The notes: a model not told the origin generated them from the sequence alone. Positions 8,250 through 17,927 are shown, numbered from the stretch's first letter. The stretch is 64,000 nt of DNA from Butyrivibrio sp. WCD3002 (GCF_000424265.1 NZ_AUJO01000001.1:434001-498000); one strand, 5' to 3'. Program-made: numbers and translations.

Positions 8250-9176
8250 ATGAATTACATAATTAATGCCCTTACTATTGCAGCCACAGCAACTGCCACA
8301 GCGCAGGCTGAGGCTGCAATGGAGACACTTGCGGAGGTAACAGGAAACGAGAATCTGAATCCCGGAGTTATTCAGAAGTATATGAAGGAGCTTCCGGATA
8401 AGGCCTTTGCCTTATGTGTAAAGGTTGTTCTTGCAATAATAGTACTTGTTGTACTATGGCAGGTTATAAAGCTTGTAACTAATATAATAGAAAAGTCTCT
8501 GGAGAGAACCAAGATTGACAAGGCAATTGCCATGTTCCTTGCTAAATTCGTAAAAGTAGCTCTTCAGATAATGCTTCTGTTTTCCATAGCTGCAGGCTTT
8601 GGAATGGATACAGCAAGCATTGTGGCTCTTCTTGGTTCTGCCGGCGTAGCTATAGGTCTTGCTGTTCAGGGAACACTTTCTGATTTTGCAAGTGGTATCC
8701 TGATACTTATTGCTAAGCCCTTCAGAGTTGGTGATTATATTGAAGTAACAGGCTCCGGTATGGAGGGTACGGTTACAGAAATAGCTCTCATTAATACAAG
8801 GATGCTGACTGCAGATTTTAGAAGAGTGGTTATGCCAAATAAGATATTGGCATCAGCAACAATTGTGAACAACTTTGGAAACACCATGCGAATTTTGGAC
8901 ACCATGTGCAGTATAGCTTACAGCGCTGATATTGATAAGGCCAGAGCTGTTGCCCTTGATGTAATGCGTGAAAATGAATTTATTTCAAATAAGCAGGAAT
9001 GTGCAGTTCATGTAGATGAGCTTGGAGATTCCGGTGTTACTCTTAGAATTAGAGGATGGGTAAAGCCTCAGGAATATGTAAAGGCAAAATGGTCTATGAA
9101 TGAGGCTATTAAGAAAGCCTTTGATAAAAATGGTATTGAGATACCGTTCCCTCAAGTGGATGTACACATGAGATGA
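8250..9176 (+). CDS. mscS: MscS-family small-conductance mechanosensitive channel
   Basis: This membrane channel opens under tension and releases solutes on osmotic downshock. It has about three membrane segments after a periplasm-facing N-terminus. The pore-lining helix carries the family's Gly/Ala pattern (GSAGVAIGLAVQGTLSDFASG), followed by the beta domain beginning RVGDYIEV and the alpha/beta C-terminal domain, which ends FPQVDVHMR. The length of 308 residues is normal for a simple MscS. The ribosome site is weak (GAAGGA, 13 bases upstream), and the gene lies six bases after the GlgB homologue, so it is probably co-transcribed with it. A terminator follows. Confidence 0.9.
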   Translation: MNYIINALTIAATATATAQAEAAMETLAEVTGNENLNPGVIQKYMKELPDKAFALCVKVVLAIIVLVVLWQVIKLVTNIIEKSLERTKIDKAIAMFLAKFVKVALQIMLLFSIAAGFGMDTASIVALLGSAGVAIGLAVQGTLSDFASGILILIAKPFRVGDYIEVTGSGMEGTVTEIALINTRMLTADFRRVVMPNKILASATIVNNFGNTMRILDTMCSIAYSADIDKARAVALDVMRENEFISNKQECAVHVDELGDSGVTLRIRGWVKPQEYVKAKWSMNEAIKKAFDKNGIEIPFPQVDVHMR

Positions 9177-9218
9177 AAACCTGGATTATAAACTGTTTTT
9201 TGCTAAACCAAAACACAA

Positions 9219-9254
9219 AAAAGCTTCACGGGTAATTGAACTCGTGAAGCTTTT
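9219..9254. terminator. Bidirectional terminator between mscS and tRNA-Thr
   Basis: A 12-bp stem (AAAAGCTTCACG at 9219-9230 with CGTGAAGCTTTT at 9243-9254) has a 12-base loop. It is flanked by T-rich sequence on the + strand and by A-rich sequence upstream, so it can stop both mscS and the converging tRNA. Confidence 0.8.
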
Positions 9255-9265
9255 AATTTAGTAAA

Positions 9266-9337
9266 GCTGGAAAAGGGACTTGAACCCTCGACCTACTGAT
9301 TACGAATCAGTTGCGCTACCGACTGCGCTATTCCAGC
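9266..9337 (-). tRNA. tRNA-Thr (anticodon CGT)
   Basis: On the minus strand the 72-nt sequence folds into a full cloverleaf. The acceptor stem is GCTGGAA/TTCCAGC and the D arm GCGC...GCGC. The anticodon stem ACTGA/TCAGT has the loop TTCGTAA, giving anticodon CGT for ACG codons. The T arm contains GGTTCAAGTCC. CCA is not encoded. This is the only minus-strand gene in the window. Confidence 0.95.
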
Positions 9338-9360
9338 AAATTGCATTAGTCACAAAGCAA

Positions 9361-9389
9361 ATTATACATATTTAATGTACAATTTACAA
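9361..9389 (-). promoter_or_regulatory. Promoter of tRNA-Thr
   Basis: Read on the minus strand: -35 TTGTAA (9384-9389), a 17-bp spacer and -10 TATAAT (9361-9366). The predicted start is about 17 bases upstream of the mature tRNA 5' end at 9337. Confidence 0.75.
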
Positions 9390-9444
9390 GATTAAAATCG
9401 CTCTTTTTGTTTTGATATAAAATAATTAAATTTTGTTCTTGTTT

Positions 9445-9472
9445 TTGCTTTTATACTATGATAAGTTATACT
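9445..9472 (+). promoter_or_regulatory. Probable argH promoter
   Basis: TTGCTT (9445-9450), a 16-bp spacer and TATACT (9467-9472) lie in a very AT-rich stretch. A perfect TATAAT directly follows at 9472-9477 but has no well-placed -35. The leader to the argH ATG would be about 45 bases and holds no evident structure. Confidence 0.5.
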
Positions 9473-9525
9473 ATAATTTAATGTAAGGATATTCATGTGT
9501 AATTTAATTTAAAGAGGAGAATTCG

Positions 9526-10953
9526 ATGGCACAGCTATGGGGAGGACGATTTCAGGGTGAGATCAGTGAGCTTGCCTGGAAGTTTAATGCGTCCATTTAT
9601 TTTGATAAAAGGCTGATTGCCCAGGACGTATGCGGCAGCAAGGCTCATGTTAAGATGCTCGCTAAGCAGGGCATAATCACTCAGAAGGAAAGCAAGAAGA
9701 TTGCTGAAGGTCTCGATTCCATCTTGAAGGACGTTTTAGATGGTAAGCTTGAGATCACAGATAAATATGAAGACATTCACAGCTTCCTGGAATCAAATCT
9801 GATTGACAGGATTGGTGATGTCGGCAAAAAAATGCACACCGGTAGGTCAAGGAACGATCAGGTGGCACTTGATATGCGTCTTTACATCCGTGAAGAGGTT
9901 CGTAATACTGCTGACCTTCTTTATAATTTGCTTAAGACACTTAATAAACTTATGTCTGAAAACATTCACACTTACATGCCGGGCTTTACACATCTTCAGA
10001 AAGCTCAGCCTGTTACACTGGCACATCATCTCGGTGCTTACTTTGAGATGTTCAAAAGAGATTCCCGTAGACTTGAAAATATTTATATGTTAATGAATTT
10101 TTGTCCACTTGGAAGCGGAGCACTGGCAGGAACCACATATCCATTAGACAGAGAATTCGTAGCACAGCAGCTTGATTTTTATGGGCCTACAATGAACAGC
10201 ATGGATTCTGTTTCGGACAGAGATTATCTTATTGAATATCTTTCAGCACTTTCTATGATAATGATGCATTTATCAAGGTTCAGTGAAGAGGTTATAATCT
10301 GGAATTCAAATGAATACGGCTTTGTCACTATCGATGATGCTTATTCAACAGGTTCAAGCATTATGCCTCAGAAAAAGAATCCTGATATTGCAGAGCTTGT
10401 AAGAGGTAAGACGGGAAGAGTATACGGAGCGCTGAATTCGCTTCTTGTTACCATGAAGGGAATTACTCTTGCCTATGATAAGGACATGCAGGAGGATAAG
10501 GAAGTAAGTTTTGATGCTATTGATACGACAAAGAACTGTCTTATTCTTTTTACTGACATGATTTCTACAATGAAGTTTAATAAGGATGTCATGGAAAAGA
10601 GTGCTATAAGAGGATTTACAGATGCGACGGATGCTGCTGACTATCTTGTAAATAAGGGCGTCCCTTTCAGAGATGCCCATGGAATTATTGGAAGACTGGT
10701 GCTGTACTGCATAGATAAAGGAGTTGGAATATCCGACCTTGGGCTTGACGAATTTAAACAGTTCTCCGATAAATTCGATAAAGATGTATATGATGCAATA
10801 AGTCTTAAGACCTGTGTTGAGAAAAGGCTTACCATAGGAGCTCCCGGTCCTAAGGCAATGAAAAAAGAGATAAAGGCAAATATTGAATTCCTTGATCTTT
10901 TCTGGACTAAGACTCAGAGTCCGTTATATCCGGACTGTCAGGATGAAGACTGA
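9526..10953 (+). CDS. argH: Argininosuccinate lyase
   Basis: The enzyme splits argininosuccinate into arginine and fumarate, the last step of arginine synthesis. The 475 residues fit the fumarase/aspartase superfamily. [15 protein letters not shown] is the conserved segment near residue 110. The mobile catalytic loop signature [12 protein letters not shown], with its catalytic Ser, lies at 276-287. A strong AGAGGAG ribosome site precedes the ATG. No argG or other arg gene is in the window, so it is uncoupled from the rest of the pathway. Asd follows after 54 bases with no terminator between, so the two may share a transcript. Confidence 0.96.
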   Translation: MAQLWGGRFQGEISELAWKFNASIYFDKRLIAQDVCGSKAHVKMLAKQGIITQKESKKIAEGLDSILKDVLDGKLEITDKYEDIHSFLESNLIDRIGDVGKKMHTGRSRNDQVALDMRLYIREEVRNTADLLYNLLKTLNKLMSENIHTYMPGFTHLQKAQPVTLAHHLGAYFEMFKRDSRRLENIYMLMNFCPLGSGALAGTTYPLDREFVAQQLDFYGPTMNSMDSVSDRDYLIEYLSALSMIMMHLSRFSEEVIIWNSNEYGFVTIDDAYSTGSSIMPQKKNPDIAELVRGKTGRVYGALNSLLVTMKGITLAYDKDMQEDKEVSFDAIDTTKNCLILFTDMISTMKFNKDVMEKSAIRGFTDATDAADYLVNKGVPFRDAHGIIGRLVLYCIDKGVGISDLGLDEFKQFSDKFDKDVYDAISLKTCVEKRLTIGAPGPKAMKKEIKANIEFLDLFWTKTQSPLYPDCQDED

Positions 10954-11007
10954 CAGTAAGATAATTTAGGTACCAAATTTAGTTTTATATAAGAGGAGAG
11001 TGAAAAA

Positions 11008-12093
11008 ATGAGCGAGAAATTGAAAGTAGCAGTTCTTGGCGCAACAGGAATGGTAGGCCAGAGATTTATTACTATTCTTGAAAACCACCCCTGGTTCGAG
11101 GTTGCGGTTGTTGCAGCAAGCCCTAGAAGTGCTGGCAAAACTTATGAAGAATCCGTTGGCGACAGATGGAAGATGGAAGTTCCCATGCCTGAAGCCGTTA
11201 AGAAGCTTATTATCAAGGACGTTACTAATGTAAAAGAAGTAACAGAAGGCGTAGATTTTGTTCTTTCAGCTGTAAATATGTCAAAGGATGAGATCAAGGC
11301 TATCGAAGAAGAGTATGCAAAGACTGAAACTCCTGTTGTTTCCAATAACAGTGCTCACAGATGGACACCTGATGTTCCTATGATGGTTCCTGAAATCAAC
11401 CCTGAGCACGCTGATGTTATCGAATTCCAGAGAAAGCGTCTTGGAACACAGAGAGGATTTATTGCAGTTAAGCCAAACTGTTCAATTCAGAGCTATGCTC
11501 CTGCACTTTCAGCATGGAGAGAGTTTGGTCCTTATGAAGTAGTTGCTACAACATATCAGGCTATTTCAGGCGCAGGAAAGAATTTCAAGGAGTGGCCTGA
11601 AATGGAAGGCAACATCATTCCTTTCATCTCCGGTGAGGAAGAAAAGAGTGAGATGGAGCCCCTTAGAATTTGGGGACATATTGAGAACGGAGTTATCGTT
11701 CCTGCAACAAGTCCGCTTATTACTTGCCAATGCATCCGCGTACCTGTTTTATACGGTCACACAGCAGCTGCATTTGTAAGATTTAAGAAAAAGGTTTCAA
11801 AGGAAGAGCTTATCGAAAAGCTTGTAACATTTAAGGGTAAGCCTCAGGAGCTCCAGCTTCCCAGCGCACCTAAGCAGTTTATTCAGTATCTTGAAGATGA
11901 CAATCGCCCTCAGATAGCTCTGGATGTGAACTATGAAGGTGGTATGGGTATCAGCATAGGTCGTCTTCGTGAGGATACACTTTACGATTACAAGTTCGTA
12001 GGTCTTTCACATAACACATTAAGAGGAGCTGCAGGCGGAGCAGTTGAATGCGCTGAGCTTCTTAAGGCACTGGGTTACATTAACAAGAAATAA
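11008..12093 (+). CDS. asd: Aspartate-semialdehyde dehydrogenase (archaeal/fungal-type)
   Basis: The enzyme reduces aspartyl phosphate to aspartate semialdehyde with NADPH, the branch point to lysine, diaminopimelate, threonine and methionine. An N-terminal Rossmann motif, [10 protein letters not shown], binds the cofactor. The active-site Cys is C158 in KPNCSIQ, and the C-terminal half has the conserved GHTAAAF segment. The length of 361 residues and the NNSAHRW segment fit the archaeal/yeast-like subgroup rather than the E. coli one. AGGAGAG precedes the ATG. It may be co-transcribed with argH and with the ATPase-like gene 23 bases downstream. Confidence 0.93.
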   Translation: MSEKLKVAVLGATGMVGQRFITILENHPWFEVAVVAASPRSAGKTYEESVGDRWKMEVPMPEAVKKLIIKDVTNVKEVTEGVDFVLSAVNMSKDEIKAIEEEYAKTETPVVSNNSAHRWTPDVPMMVPEINPEHADVIEFQRKRLGTQRGFIAVKPNCSIQSYAPALSAWREFGPYEVVATTYQAISGAGKNFKEWPEMEGNIIPFISGEEEKSEMEPLRIWGHIENGVIVPATSPLITCQCIRVPVLYGHTAAAFVRFKKKVSKEELIEKLVTFKGKPQELQLPSAPKQFIQYLEDDNRPQIALDVNYEGGMGISIGRLREDTLYDYKFVGLSHNTLRGAAGGAVECAELLKALGYINKK

Positions 12094-12116
12094 TTTTTAA
12101 GAATAGGAATCCGACT

Positions 12117-13496
12117 ATGGAAAAGAGCAAAGTACAAGAACTAGATATTTTAAACAGCTATTATGAGACGGGGAAAAATCAGATTGTAATTGTTTATGGT
12201 CACATTAAAACCGGCAGTGAGACTGTACTTACTACATTTGCATCGGATAAGCAGTACTCATATTATTGTGCTGTTTCATCATCTGAAAGATTGCAGCAGT
12301 ATATTTGGGCCAAAGATCTTCATGATAAGGGTGCATCTCTTCCTGAATATCCTGACTATGAGACCATTTTTGAAGCATACGAGAGAATGGCCATAAATAG
12401 TGGTAAGCCTTTGCTTATTTTTATCGATCGATTTGAAGAGATAATGAAATCCAGTCCGGATTTCCTTGAAAAAGTCAGCAAGATAATCTATAGAGATGGT
12501 CATCCTCAGATGATGCTCTTGCTTCTTGGAAACAATGCTGCATGGATTGAGAATAATATGGTAGCAAAGCTTGGTAATCAGGCATCCTACATAACAGGAT
12601 TTTTGAAGATTAAGCCATATTCTTTCCAGGAAATGAGAAGAAAGTTCTCTAAAATGAGTGATACCGATGTTGTTTGCGTATATTCTGTATTTGGCGGAAA
12701 AGCAAAGCTTTGGGATTATTTTGATGAGGAAAAGACTTTCAAACAGAATGTCATCGATAAATTCCTCGATGCAAGCAATAGTGTCCTCCTCAGGACTACA
12801 AGTGCAATGCTTGAAGAGAACCTGAGAGAGACAGCTGTTTACAATACCATTCTTTATGGACTTGCAAACGGACAGAACAAGCTAAATGATATCCATCATG
12901 CTACAGGATTCTCAAGAGCTAAGATCATGGTTTACTTAAAGAGCCTTATTGATCTTGGCATGGTTGAGAAGGTTTACTCATTCTCAACAACCGGACATGA
13001 AAATGTGCAGAAGGGCGTTTACAGAATAATTGATCCTCTTGCTCACTTCTTCTTCAGATTCCTTTATCAGAATCTCAGTAAGATTATCAGAATGGATGCT
13101 GAAGATTTTTATGATATATATATTTCTGATGGTTTGCAGGAATATGTAAATTACGCATTTAAGCTTGTTTGCAAAGAGTATATTCTTAAGATGGCTGAAT
13201 ACGACAGACTGCCCTTCAAGATTGAAGATGAAGGTGAATGGGTAGGTAAGATGGGTACTCTTGATATTGTTGCTCAGAGCGATATCGGTGACACTCTTGT
13301 AGGTATTTGCTCATGGAACAGAAGACTTGATATATCTGATATTGAGTTTATTAGAAGCTGCTCAAAGAGAGCAAAGCTTAATCCTGATTACTATTATCTG
13401 TTCTCAGCTCAGGGCTTTGAAGATGGCCTCAAGGAGCTTGCAGCTGAATCTTCAACCATTAAGCTAATTACGCTTGAAGATTTGATGAATGGCTGA
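12117..13496 (+). CDS. DUF234/archaeal-type AAA ATPase homologue with degenerate Walker motifs
   Basis: The 459-residue soluble protein follows the plan of archaeal-type STAND/AAA ATPases with a DUF234-like C-terminus: a nucleotide-binding domain, a winged-helix segment (about 245-290, LNDIHHATGFSRAKIMVYLKS) and a C-terminal nuclease-fold-like region. The P-loop reads GHIKTGSE (28-35), with Ser at the Lys position. The Walker B region reads LLIFIDRFEEI rather than the usual IDEF. ATP binding is therefore doubtful. It ends at a strong terminator. Its role is unknown; family members are often linked to mobile elements, but no element is visible here. Confidence 0.7.
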   Translation: MEKSKVQELDILNSYYETGKNQIVIVYGHIKTGSETVLTTFASDKQYSYYCAVSSSERLQQYIWAKDLHDKGASLPEYPDYETIFEAYERMAINSGKPLLIFIDRFEEIMKSSPDFLEKVSKIIYRDGHPQMMLLLLGNNAAWIENNMVAKLGNQASYITGFLKIKPYSFQEMRRKFSKMSDTDVVCVYSVFGGKAKLWDYFDEEKTFKQNVIDKFLDASNSVLLRTTSAMLEENLRETAVYNTILYGLANGQNKLNDIHHATGFSRAKIMVYLKSLIDLGMVEKVYSFSTTGHENVQKGVYRIIDPLAHFFFRFLYQNLSKIIRMDAEDFYDIYISDGLQEYVNYAFKLVCKEYILKMAEYDRLPFKIEDEGEWVGKMGTLDIVAQSDIGDTLVGICSWNRRLDISDIEFIRSCSKRAKLNPDYYYLFSAQGFEDGLKELAAESSTIKLITLEDLMNG

Positions 13497-13527
13497 TAAA
13501 AGGGTATAATACACTTAGTGATTATGG

Positions 13528-13570
13528 TTATCCAGAGATCTGTAATGACGATTCTCTGGATAATTTTTTT
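13528..13570 (+). terminator. Rho-independent terminator after the ATPase homologue
   Basis: A perfect 11-bp stem (TTATCCAGAGA at 13528-13538 with TCTCTGGATAA at 13553-13563) has a 14-base loop and is followed by seven T. Confidence 0.9.
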
Positions 13571-13634
13571 CCTTAAAAAGAAAATATGAAATCTTATTTA
13601 TATAATCAATTTTTGAAAGGAACATCATAGTAAA

Positions 13635-16600
13635 TTGCCTAAGAAACTGATAATTACTGAGAAACCATCAGTTGCCAGAGATTTCGCAAGAGTTTTGGGA
13701 GTATCGGGGAAAACAAATAATTATATAGAAAACGATCAGTACGTAATCACCTGGTGCTACGGCCATTTGGTAGAAATGGTATATCCTGAGGATTATGACA
13801 TCAAATATAAAAAATGGAAGTTGGAGGATCTTCCTTTTCTCCCTGAAAAGTACAAATATGATGTCATAAAAAGAAACGCTGAACAGTACAACACCGTAAC
13901 AGGGCTTCTTCACAGAGATGATATCGATGTTGTTTACTGGGCAGGAGACTCAGGAAAAGAAGGACAGACAATCGAAGAGAATATAAGGAATTTCGGTGGT
14001 GTCAGAGAAGGCATGACTGAGCTTCGCGTCTGGATTGATTCTCAGACAGATGATGAAATAAAAAGAGGAATAGCTCAGGCAAAGCCTATGTCTGATTATG
14101 CACTCCTTGGTGAGTCCGGAATAATGCGTGCAATCGAGGACTATAGCCTTGGTATCAATTTTTCCAGAGCTCTGTCAGTAAAATACGGAAGACTTATAAA
14201 TGATGCTGCTGCCACCAACTCTTATACGGCAATTGCTATTGGCCGCGTAATGACCTGTGTTCTTGGTATGGTAGTTCGAAGGGAGCGTGAAATCAGGAAC
14301 TTTACGGAAACACCTTTTTACAGGATAGTCGGTTCTTTTTCTGAAGCCGGCATAAATGCTGAGTGGAGAGCCGTAGAAGGAAGCAGATATTTTGAGTCAC
14401 CTCTTTTATATAAAGAAAATGGATTTAAAAAGGAAGAGGACGCAAGGGCGCTAATAGATTCACTTACAGGTAAAGAAGCTGTTATCGACAGCATCGAAAT
14501 AGGAAAAAGTAAGAAGAAAGCGCCTCTCTTATTTAACCTTGCTGAACTTCAGGCTGAGTGCTCAAAGAGATTTAAGATTGATCCTTCACAGACCCTTGCA
14601 GTAGCTCAGGAATTGTATGAGAAAAAACTCACCACTTACCCCAGAACCGATGCCAGAGTCCTGACCAAAGCAGTTGCAAAGGAGATTACGAAGAATCTCA
14701 GAGGTCTTACAAATCTTCAGGGAATATCGGGATATGTTAATAATATCCTGCAAAACGGCTTATATAAGGGGATAGACAGACCTCCATATACCGATGATTC
14801 CAAGGTTACGGATCACTATGCAATCATACCCACAGGTCAGACGGGAGCCGTAAATTCATTGTCACCTCTTTCAAAGAGTGTATATGAACTGATCTGCAGA
14901 AGATTTGCGGCGATATTTTATCCGCCTGCCGAGTATAAAACAGCAAAGCTTCAGATTATCGTAGATGATGAGAGATTTTTTGCTACAGCAAAGCTCCTTA
15001 TCGCTCCCGGTTATCTGGAGGTAATGGGACTTCCTCAGGATAAGGGGAATGATTCCGATAAGAGCGAAGAAGATGATGATGCAGGTATCTCAAAAGAGGA
15101 TTTTGTTAAGTTCGTAGAGAGTGCAAAAGAAGGAGATACCATAAGTGTAAATGGCTATGATTTAAAAGAAGGTAAGACAGCTCCGCCAAAGAGATATACA
15201 ACAGGAACACTTATCCTTGCCATGGAAAATGCAGGAAACCTTATTGAGGATGAAGAGCTGAGAGAGCAGATAAAGAATACCGGTATAGGTACATCTGCAA
15301 CAAGGGCCGAGATCATAAAAAAGCTTATAACCATCAAATACCTGAATCAGAGTAAGAATCAGATTGTAACTCCCGGTACCCTTGGTGAGATGATCTATGA
15401 GATAGTGCTTTTAAGCCTTCCTACAATCCTTAATCCTGACATGACAGCCAGCTGGGAGAAGGGACTTGAGGGCATTTACAATGGTTCCGTCAATGGTAAG
15501 GAATACAGAACAAAGCTTGAGAGTTACATAAGGCGAGAGACTCAGAAGATAATAGAAAAAGATCTTACTCAGGATATTATTAAAAATATCAGCCCTCTTG
15601 CAGGAAACAAGGCAAAAGGTGCGGTTGCAAGAAGGCCTATAGGCGTTAAGTGCCCTGTATGTGGCGGAGAGATTACAACCACAACCTTTGGCTATGGATG
15701 CAGTAATTATTTTGACGAAAACATAAAATGCAACTTCAGTATCGGAACCATCGCAGGAAGAGAGCTGACAGAAGATGAAGCCAAAGCATTGATCACAGAA
15801 GGCAAAACCGGTGTGCTTTCAGGTTTTGCCGGAAAAAATAAAAAGCCATTTAGTGCAACACTGCAGCTTAGTAAGGATGAAAACGGCAAGTACAATGTAG
15901 GCTTTAATTTTGATGATGTTCCGGATGAATACCTTGAAGATGTAAAATGCCCTGCCTGTGGCGGAAGAATTGTTAAGACCGGATATGGATATGCCTGTGA
16001 AAATCGCAGAAACGAAGAGAACAGCTGCTATTTCAATATCGGTGAGATTGCAGGTAAGACCCTGACAAAGGAACAGGTTTTAACTTTGCTTCGCGGCGAA
16101 GAAACGGATGTAATAAAGGGATTTAAGTCTAAATCCAAAACAGCTTTTAGTGCCAAGCTTTTTCTTAAACCGGGCGAAGATGGAAAGATAGGCGTAGCCT
16201 TTAATTTTGACGGAATAGAGCCTGATTATGTCGCTGATGTTGTATGCCCTGATTGCGGCGGCAGGATTATTAAGAAGACCAAAGGCTTTGGCTGTGAGAA
16301 TTTTAAGATGGATGATCCTCAGTCCTGTAAGTTCTTTGTTGGAAAGATCTGCCAGAAGCAGCTGAGTGAAAGCAATGTAAAGGAGCTTTTAAGTACAGGA
16401 CACACCTCGACAATACGAGGCTTTAAGAGTAAAGCAGGAAAGAAATTTGATGCATGTCTTGTGCTTAAGAAAAATGAAAGCGGAGTTTCTGAAATAGCCT
16501 TCGATTTTGATAATGTTGAACAGCAGACTCTTAAGGATGTGACCTGTCCTATCTGCGGAGGAGAAATTGTAAAGACTTCCTTTGGTTATGGCTGTAAGAA

Positions 16601-17102
16601 TTACAAGAAGGATGATCCTGAGAACAGCTGTAAATTCAACATTGGCAGTATCTCCGGTGTTAAGCTAAAGGATGCACAGGTAAAAGCACTTTTGACAAAT
16701 GGAATTACAGATTTGATCACGGGCTTTAAATCCAAGTCAGGCAAAAAGTTTGATGCAAAGCTTACTCTTAATAAAACCGAGGATGGAAAAATAGAAGGCC
16801 TTAAATTCGTATTTGAAAACGAGGATGAGGTTCTTAAAGAGCTTAAGTGTCCTAAATGCGGTAAGCGTATCATAAAAGGCTTTATGGGCTATAGATGCGA
16901 GGACTACAAAAAGGAAGAGGAAGGCTGTAATTTCTTCGTTGGAAAAATAGCGGGAGTAAGTCTTAGTAAGGAAGCTTTCACAAAGCTTCTTAACGAGAAA
17001 AAGACCGATAAGATAACCGGTTTTACCAGCAAGAAGGGAACAACCTTTGATGCAGCCTTAAAATTTGACGAGCAATATAACATAGTCTTTGATTTTGAAT
17101 GA
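13635..17102 (+). CDS. topB: Type IA DNA topoisomerase (TopB-like) with altered TOPRIM motif and five C-terminal zinc-ribbon repeats
   Basis: It cuts and rejoins one DNA strand through an active-site Tyr, Y335 in TTYPRTDAR. The TOPRIM domain begins LIITEKPSVARDF, which fixes the TTG start (AAAGGA lies about 14 bases upstream; no ATG is available). The acidic DxDxE motif reads D105-S-G107-K-E109, so the second Asp is Gly. After the core (to about 660) come five repeats of about 100 residues. Each begins with a CxxC pair at 673, 772, 871, 971 or 1072 and has a second Cys pair and a GFKSK-like segment. The length of 1155 residues is far above the 650-730 of a plain TopB. A promoter is not clear; TATAAT at 13601 lacks a -35. 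Confidence 0.85.
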   Translation: MPKKLIITEKPSVARDFARVLGVSGKTNNYIENDQYVITWCYGHLVEMVYPEDYDIKYKKWKLEDLPFLPEKYKYDVIKRNAEQYNTVTGLLHRDDIDVVYWAGDSGKEGQTIEENIRNFGGVREGMTELRVWIDSQTDDEIKRGIAQAKPMSDYALLGESGIMRAIEDYSLGINFSRALSVKYGRLINDAAATNSYTAIAIGRVMTCVLGMVVRREREIRNFTETPFYRIVGSFSEAGINAEWRAVEGSRYFESPLLYKENGFKKEEDARALIDSLTGKEAVIDSIEIGKSKKKAPLLFNLAELQAECSKRFKIDPSQTLAVAQELYEKKLTTYPRTDARVLTKAVAKEITKNLRGLTNLQGISGYVNNILQNGLYKGIDRPPYTDDSKVTDHYAIIPTGQTGAVNSLSPLSKSVYELICRRFAAIFYPPAEYKTAKLQIIVDDERFFATAKLLIAPGYLEVMGLPQDKGNDSDKSEEDDDAGISKEDFVKFVESAKEGDTISVNGYDLKEGKTAPPKRYTTGTLILAMENAGNLIEDEELREQIKNTGIGTSATRAEIIKKLITIKYLNQSKNQIVTPGTLGEMIYEIVLLSLPTILNPDMTASWEKGLEGIYNGSVNGKEYRTKLESYIRRETQKIIEKDLTQDIIKNISPLAGNKAKGAVARRPIGVKCPVCGGEITTTTFGYGCSNYFDENIKCNFSIGTIAGRELTEDEAKALITEGKTGVLSGFAGKNKKPFSATLQLSKDENGKYNVGFNFDDVPDEYLEDVKCPACGGRIVKTGYGYACENRRNEENSCYFNIGEIAGKTLTKEQVLTLLRGEETDVIKGFKSKSKTAFSAKLFLKPGEDGKIGVAFNFDGIEPDYVADVVCPDCGGRIIKKTKGFGCENFKMDDPQSCKFFVGKICQKQLSESNVKELLSTGHTSTIRGFKSKAGKKFDACLVLKKNESGVSEIAFDFDNVEQQTLKDVTCPICGGEIVKTSFGYGCKNYKKDDPENSCKFNIGSISGVKLKDAQVKALLTNGITDLITGFKSKSGKKFDAKLTLNKTEDGKIEGLKFVFENEDEVLKELKCPKCGKRIIKGFMGYRCEDYKKEEEGCNFFVGKIAGVSLSKEAFTKLLNEKKTDKITGFTSKKGTTFDAALKFDEQYNIVFDFE

Positions 17103-17136
17103 TCATTGAGATATCATAAGCATAGTGTGTGATGTG

Positions 17137-17230
17137 CGTGCCATCGGGGACGGTTCTTTTTGGCACGAGAACATCTCGTGCCAAAAAGAACCGTCCCCGA
17201 TGGCACGAAAGAACCGTCCCCGATGGCACG
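17137..17230. repeat. REP-like palindrome with a third direct copy
   Basis: Two perfect 34-base arms (17137-17170 and 17174-17207) are separated by ACA and contain GGGGACGGTTC. The outer 23 bases of the right arm (17185-17207) are repeated directly at 17208-17230, giving three copies in 94 bases. The last copy ends 20 bases before the next start codon. Similar GGGGACGGTTCTTTT units are, to my knowledge, scattered in many Firmicutes and associated with Y1 (RAYT-type) transposases. None is encoded here. It could also terminate topB transcription. Confidence 0.85.
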
Positions 17231-17249
17231 CATATGAGAGGAGATTAAA

Positions 17250-17924
17250 ATGGAACAGTATTCTATTGAGAAATTATATGATTTAAATGAGACAATTGCT
17301 ACAGATCTTATGAGAAGCGCAAAATACCCCTGGGAGATTCTTCCCAAAATTAAAGACTTTATCATTGAGCTTGGTAATAAACTCCCTCAGGATAAGTATG
17401 AAAAGAAGGGCGAGAATATCTGGATTGCAAAAAACGCCGTTGTTTTCGATTCAGCTTATATTGCAGGTCCCTGCATCATTGATGAAGAAGCTGAGGTAAG
17501 ACACTGTGCATTCATCAGAGGAAGTGCAATTGTCGGTAAGGGTGCCGTAGTTGGTAACTCCACAGAGCTTAAGAATGTAATCCTTTTTAATAAGGTTCAG
17601 GTTCCTCACTACAACTATGTAGGTGATTCTATTCTTGGTTTTAAGTCCCATATGGGAGCCGGCTCCATCACATCCAATGTAAAGTCCGATAAGAAGCTTG
17701 TTGTGGTTAAGAACGGCAAAGAAGATCAGGTGGAGACCGGACTTAAGAAGTTTGGAGCAATGCTTGGCGACAACGTAGAGGTAGGCTGTGGCAGTGTACT
17801 TAACCCAGGAACAGTTATCGGAAGAGAGACAAACATCTATCCACTTTCTTCAGTAAGAGGCTGCATTCCTGCAAATAGTATCTTCAAAGATAAGGATCAT
17901 ATTGTACGAAAAACAGAAGATTGA
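17250..17924 (+). CDS. Left-handed beta-helix acyltransferase, GlmU C-terminal-like
   Basis: The 224-residue protein starts with a helical segment of about 50 residues and then runs as hexapeptide repeats of a left-handed beta-helix (for example AEVRHCAFIRGSAIVGKGAV). The segment VQVPHYNYVGDSILG resembles the acetyl-CoA domain of GlmU. No nucleotidyltransferase domain is present. It probably acetylates a sugar or sugar nucleotide in the cytoplasm; the substrate is not readable. AGAGGAG lies directly before the ATG and directly after the REP-like element, so transcription from topB would have to pass that hairpin. Confidence 0.75.
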   Translation: MEQYSIEKLYDLNETIATDLMRSAKYPWEILPKIKDFIIELGNKLPQDKYEKKGENIWIAKNAVVFDSAYIAGPCIIDEEAEVRHCAFIRGSAIVGKGAVVGNSTELKNVILFNKVQVPHYNYVGDSILGFKSHMGAGSITSNVKSDKKLVVVKNGKEDQVETGLKKFGAMLGDNVEVGCGSVLNPGTVIGRETNIYPLSSVRGCIPANSIFKDKDHIVRKTED

Positions 17925-17927
17925 TAA

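Noticed and set aside
17137..17230. CRISPR-like array
   Set aside because: Only three copies, two of them inverted relative to each other with a 3-base gap and the third directly abutting. There are no unique spacers, so it is a palindromic REP-like element.
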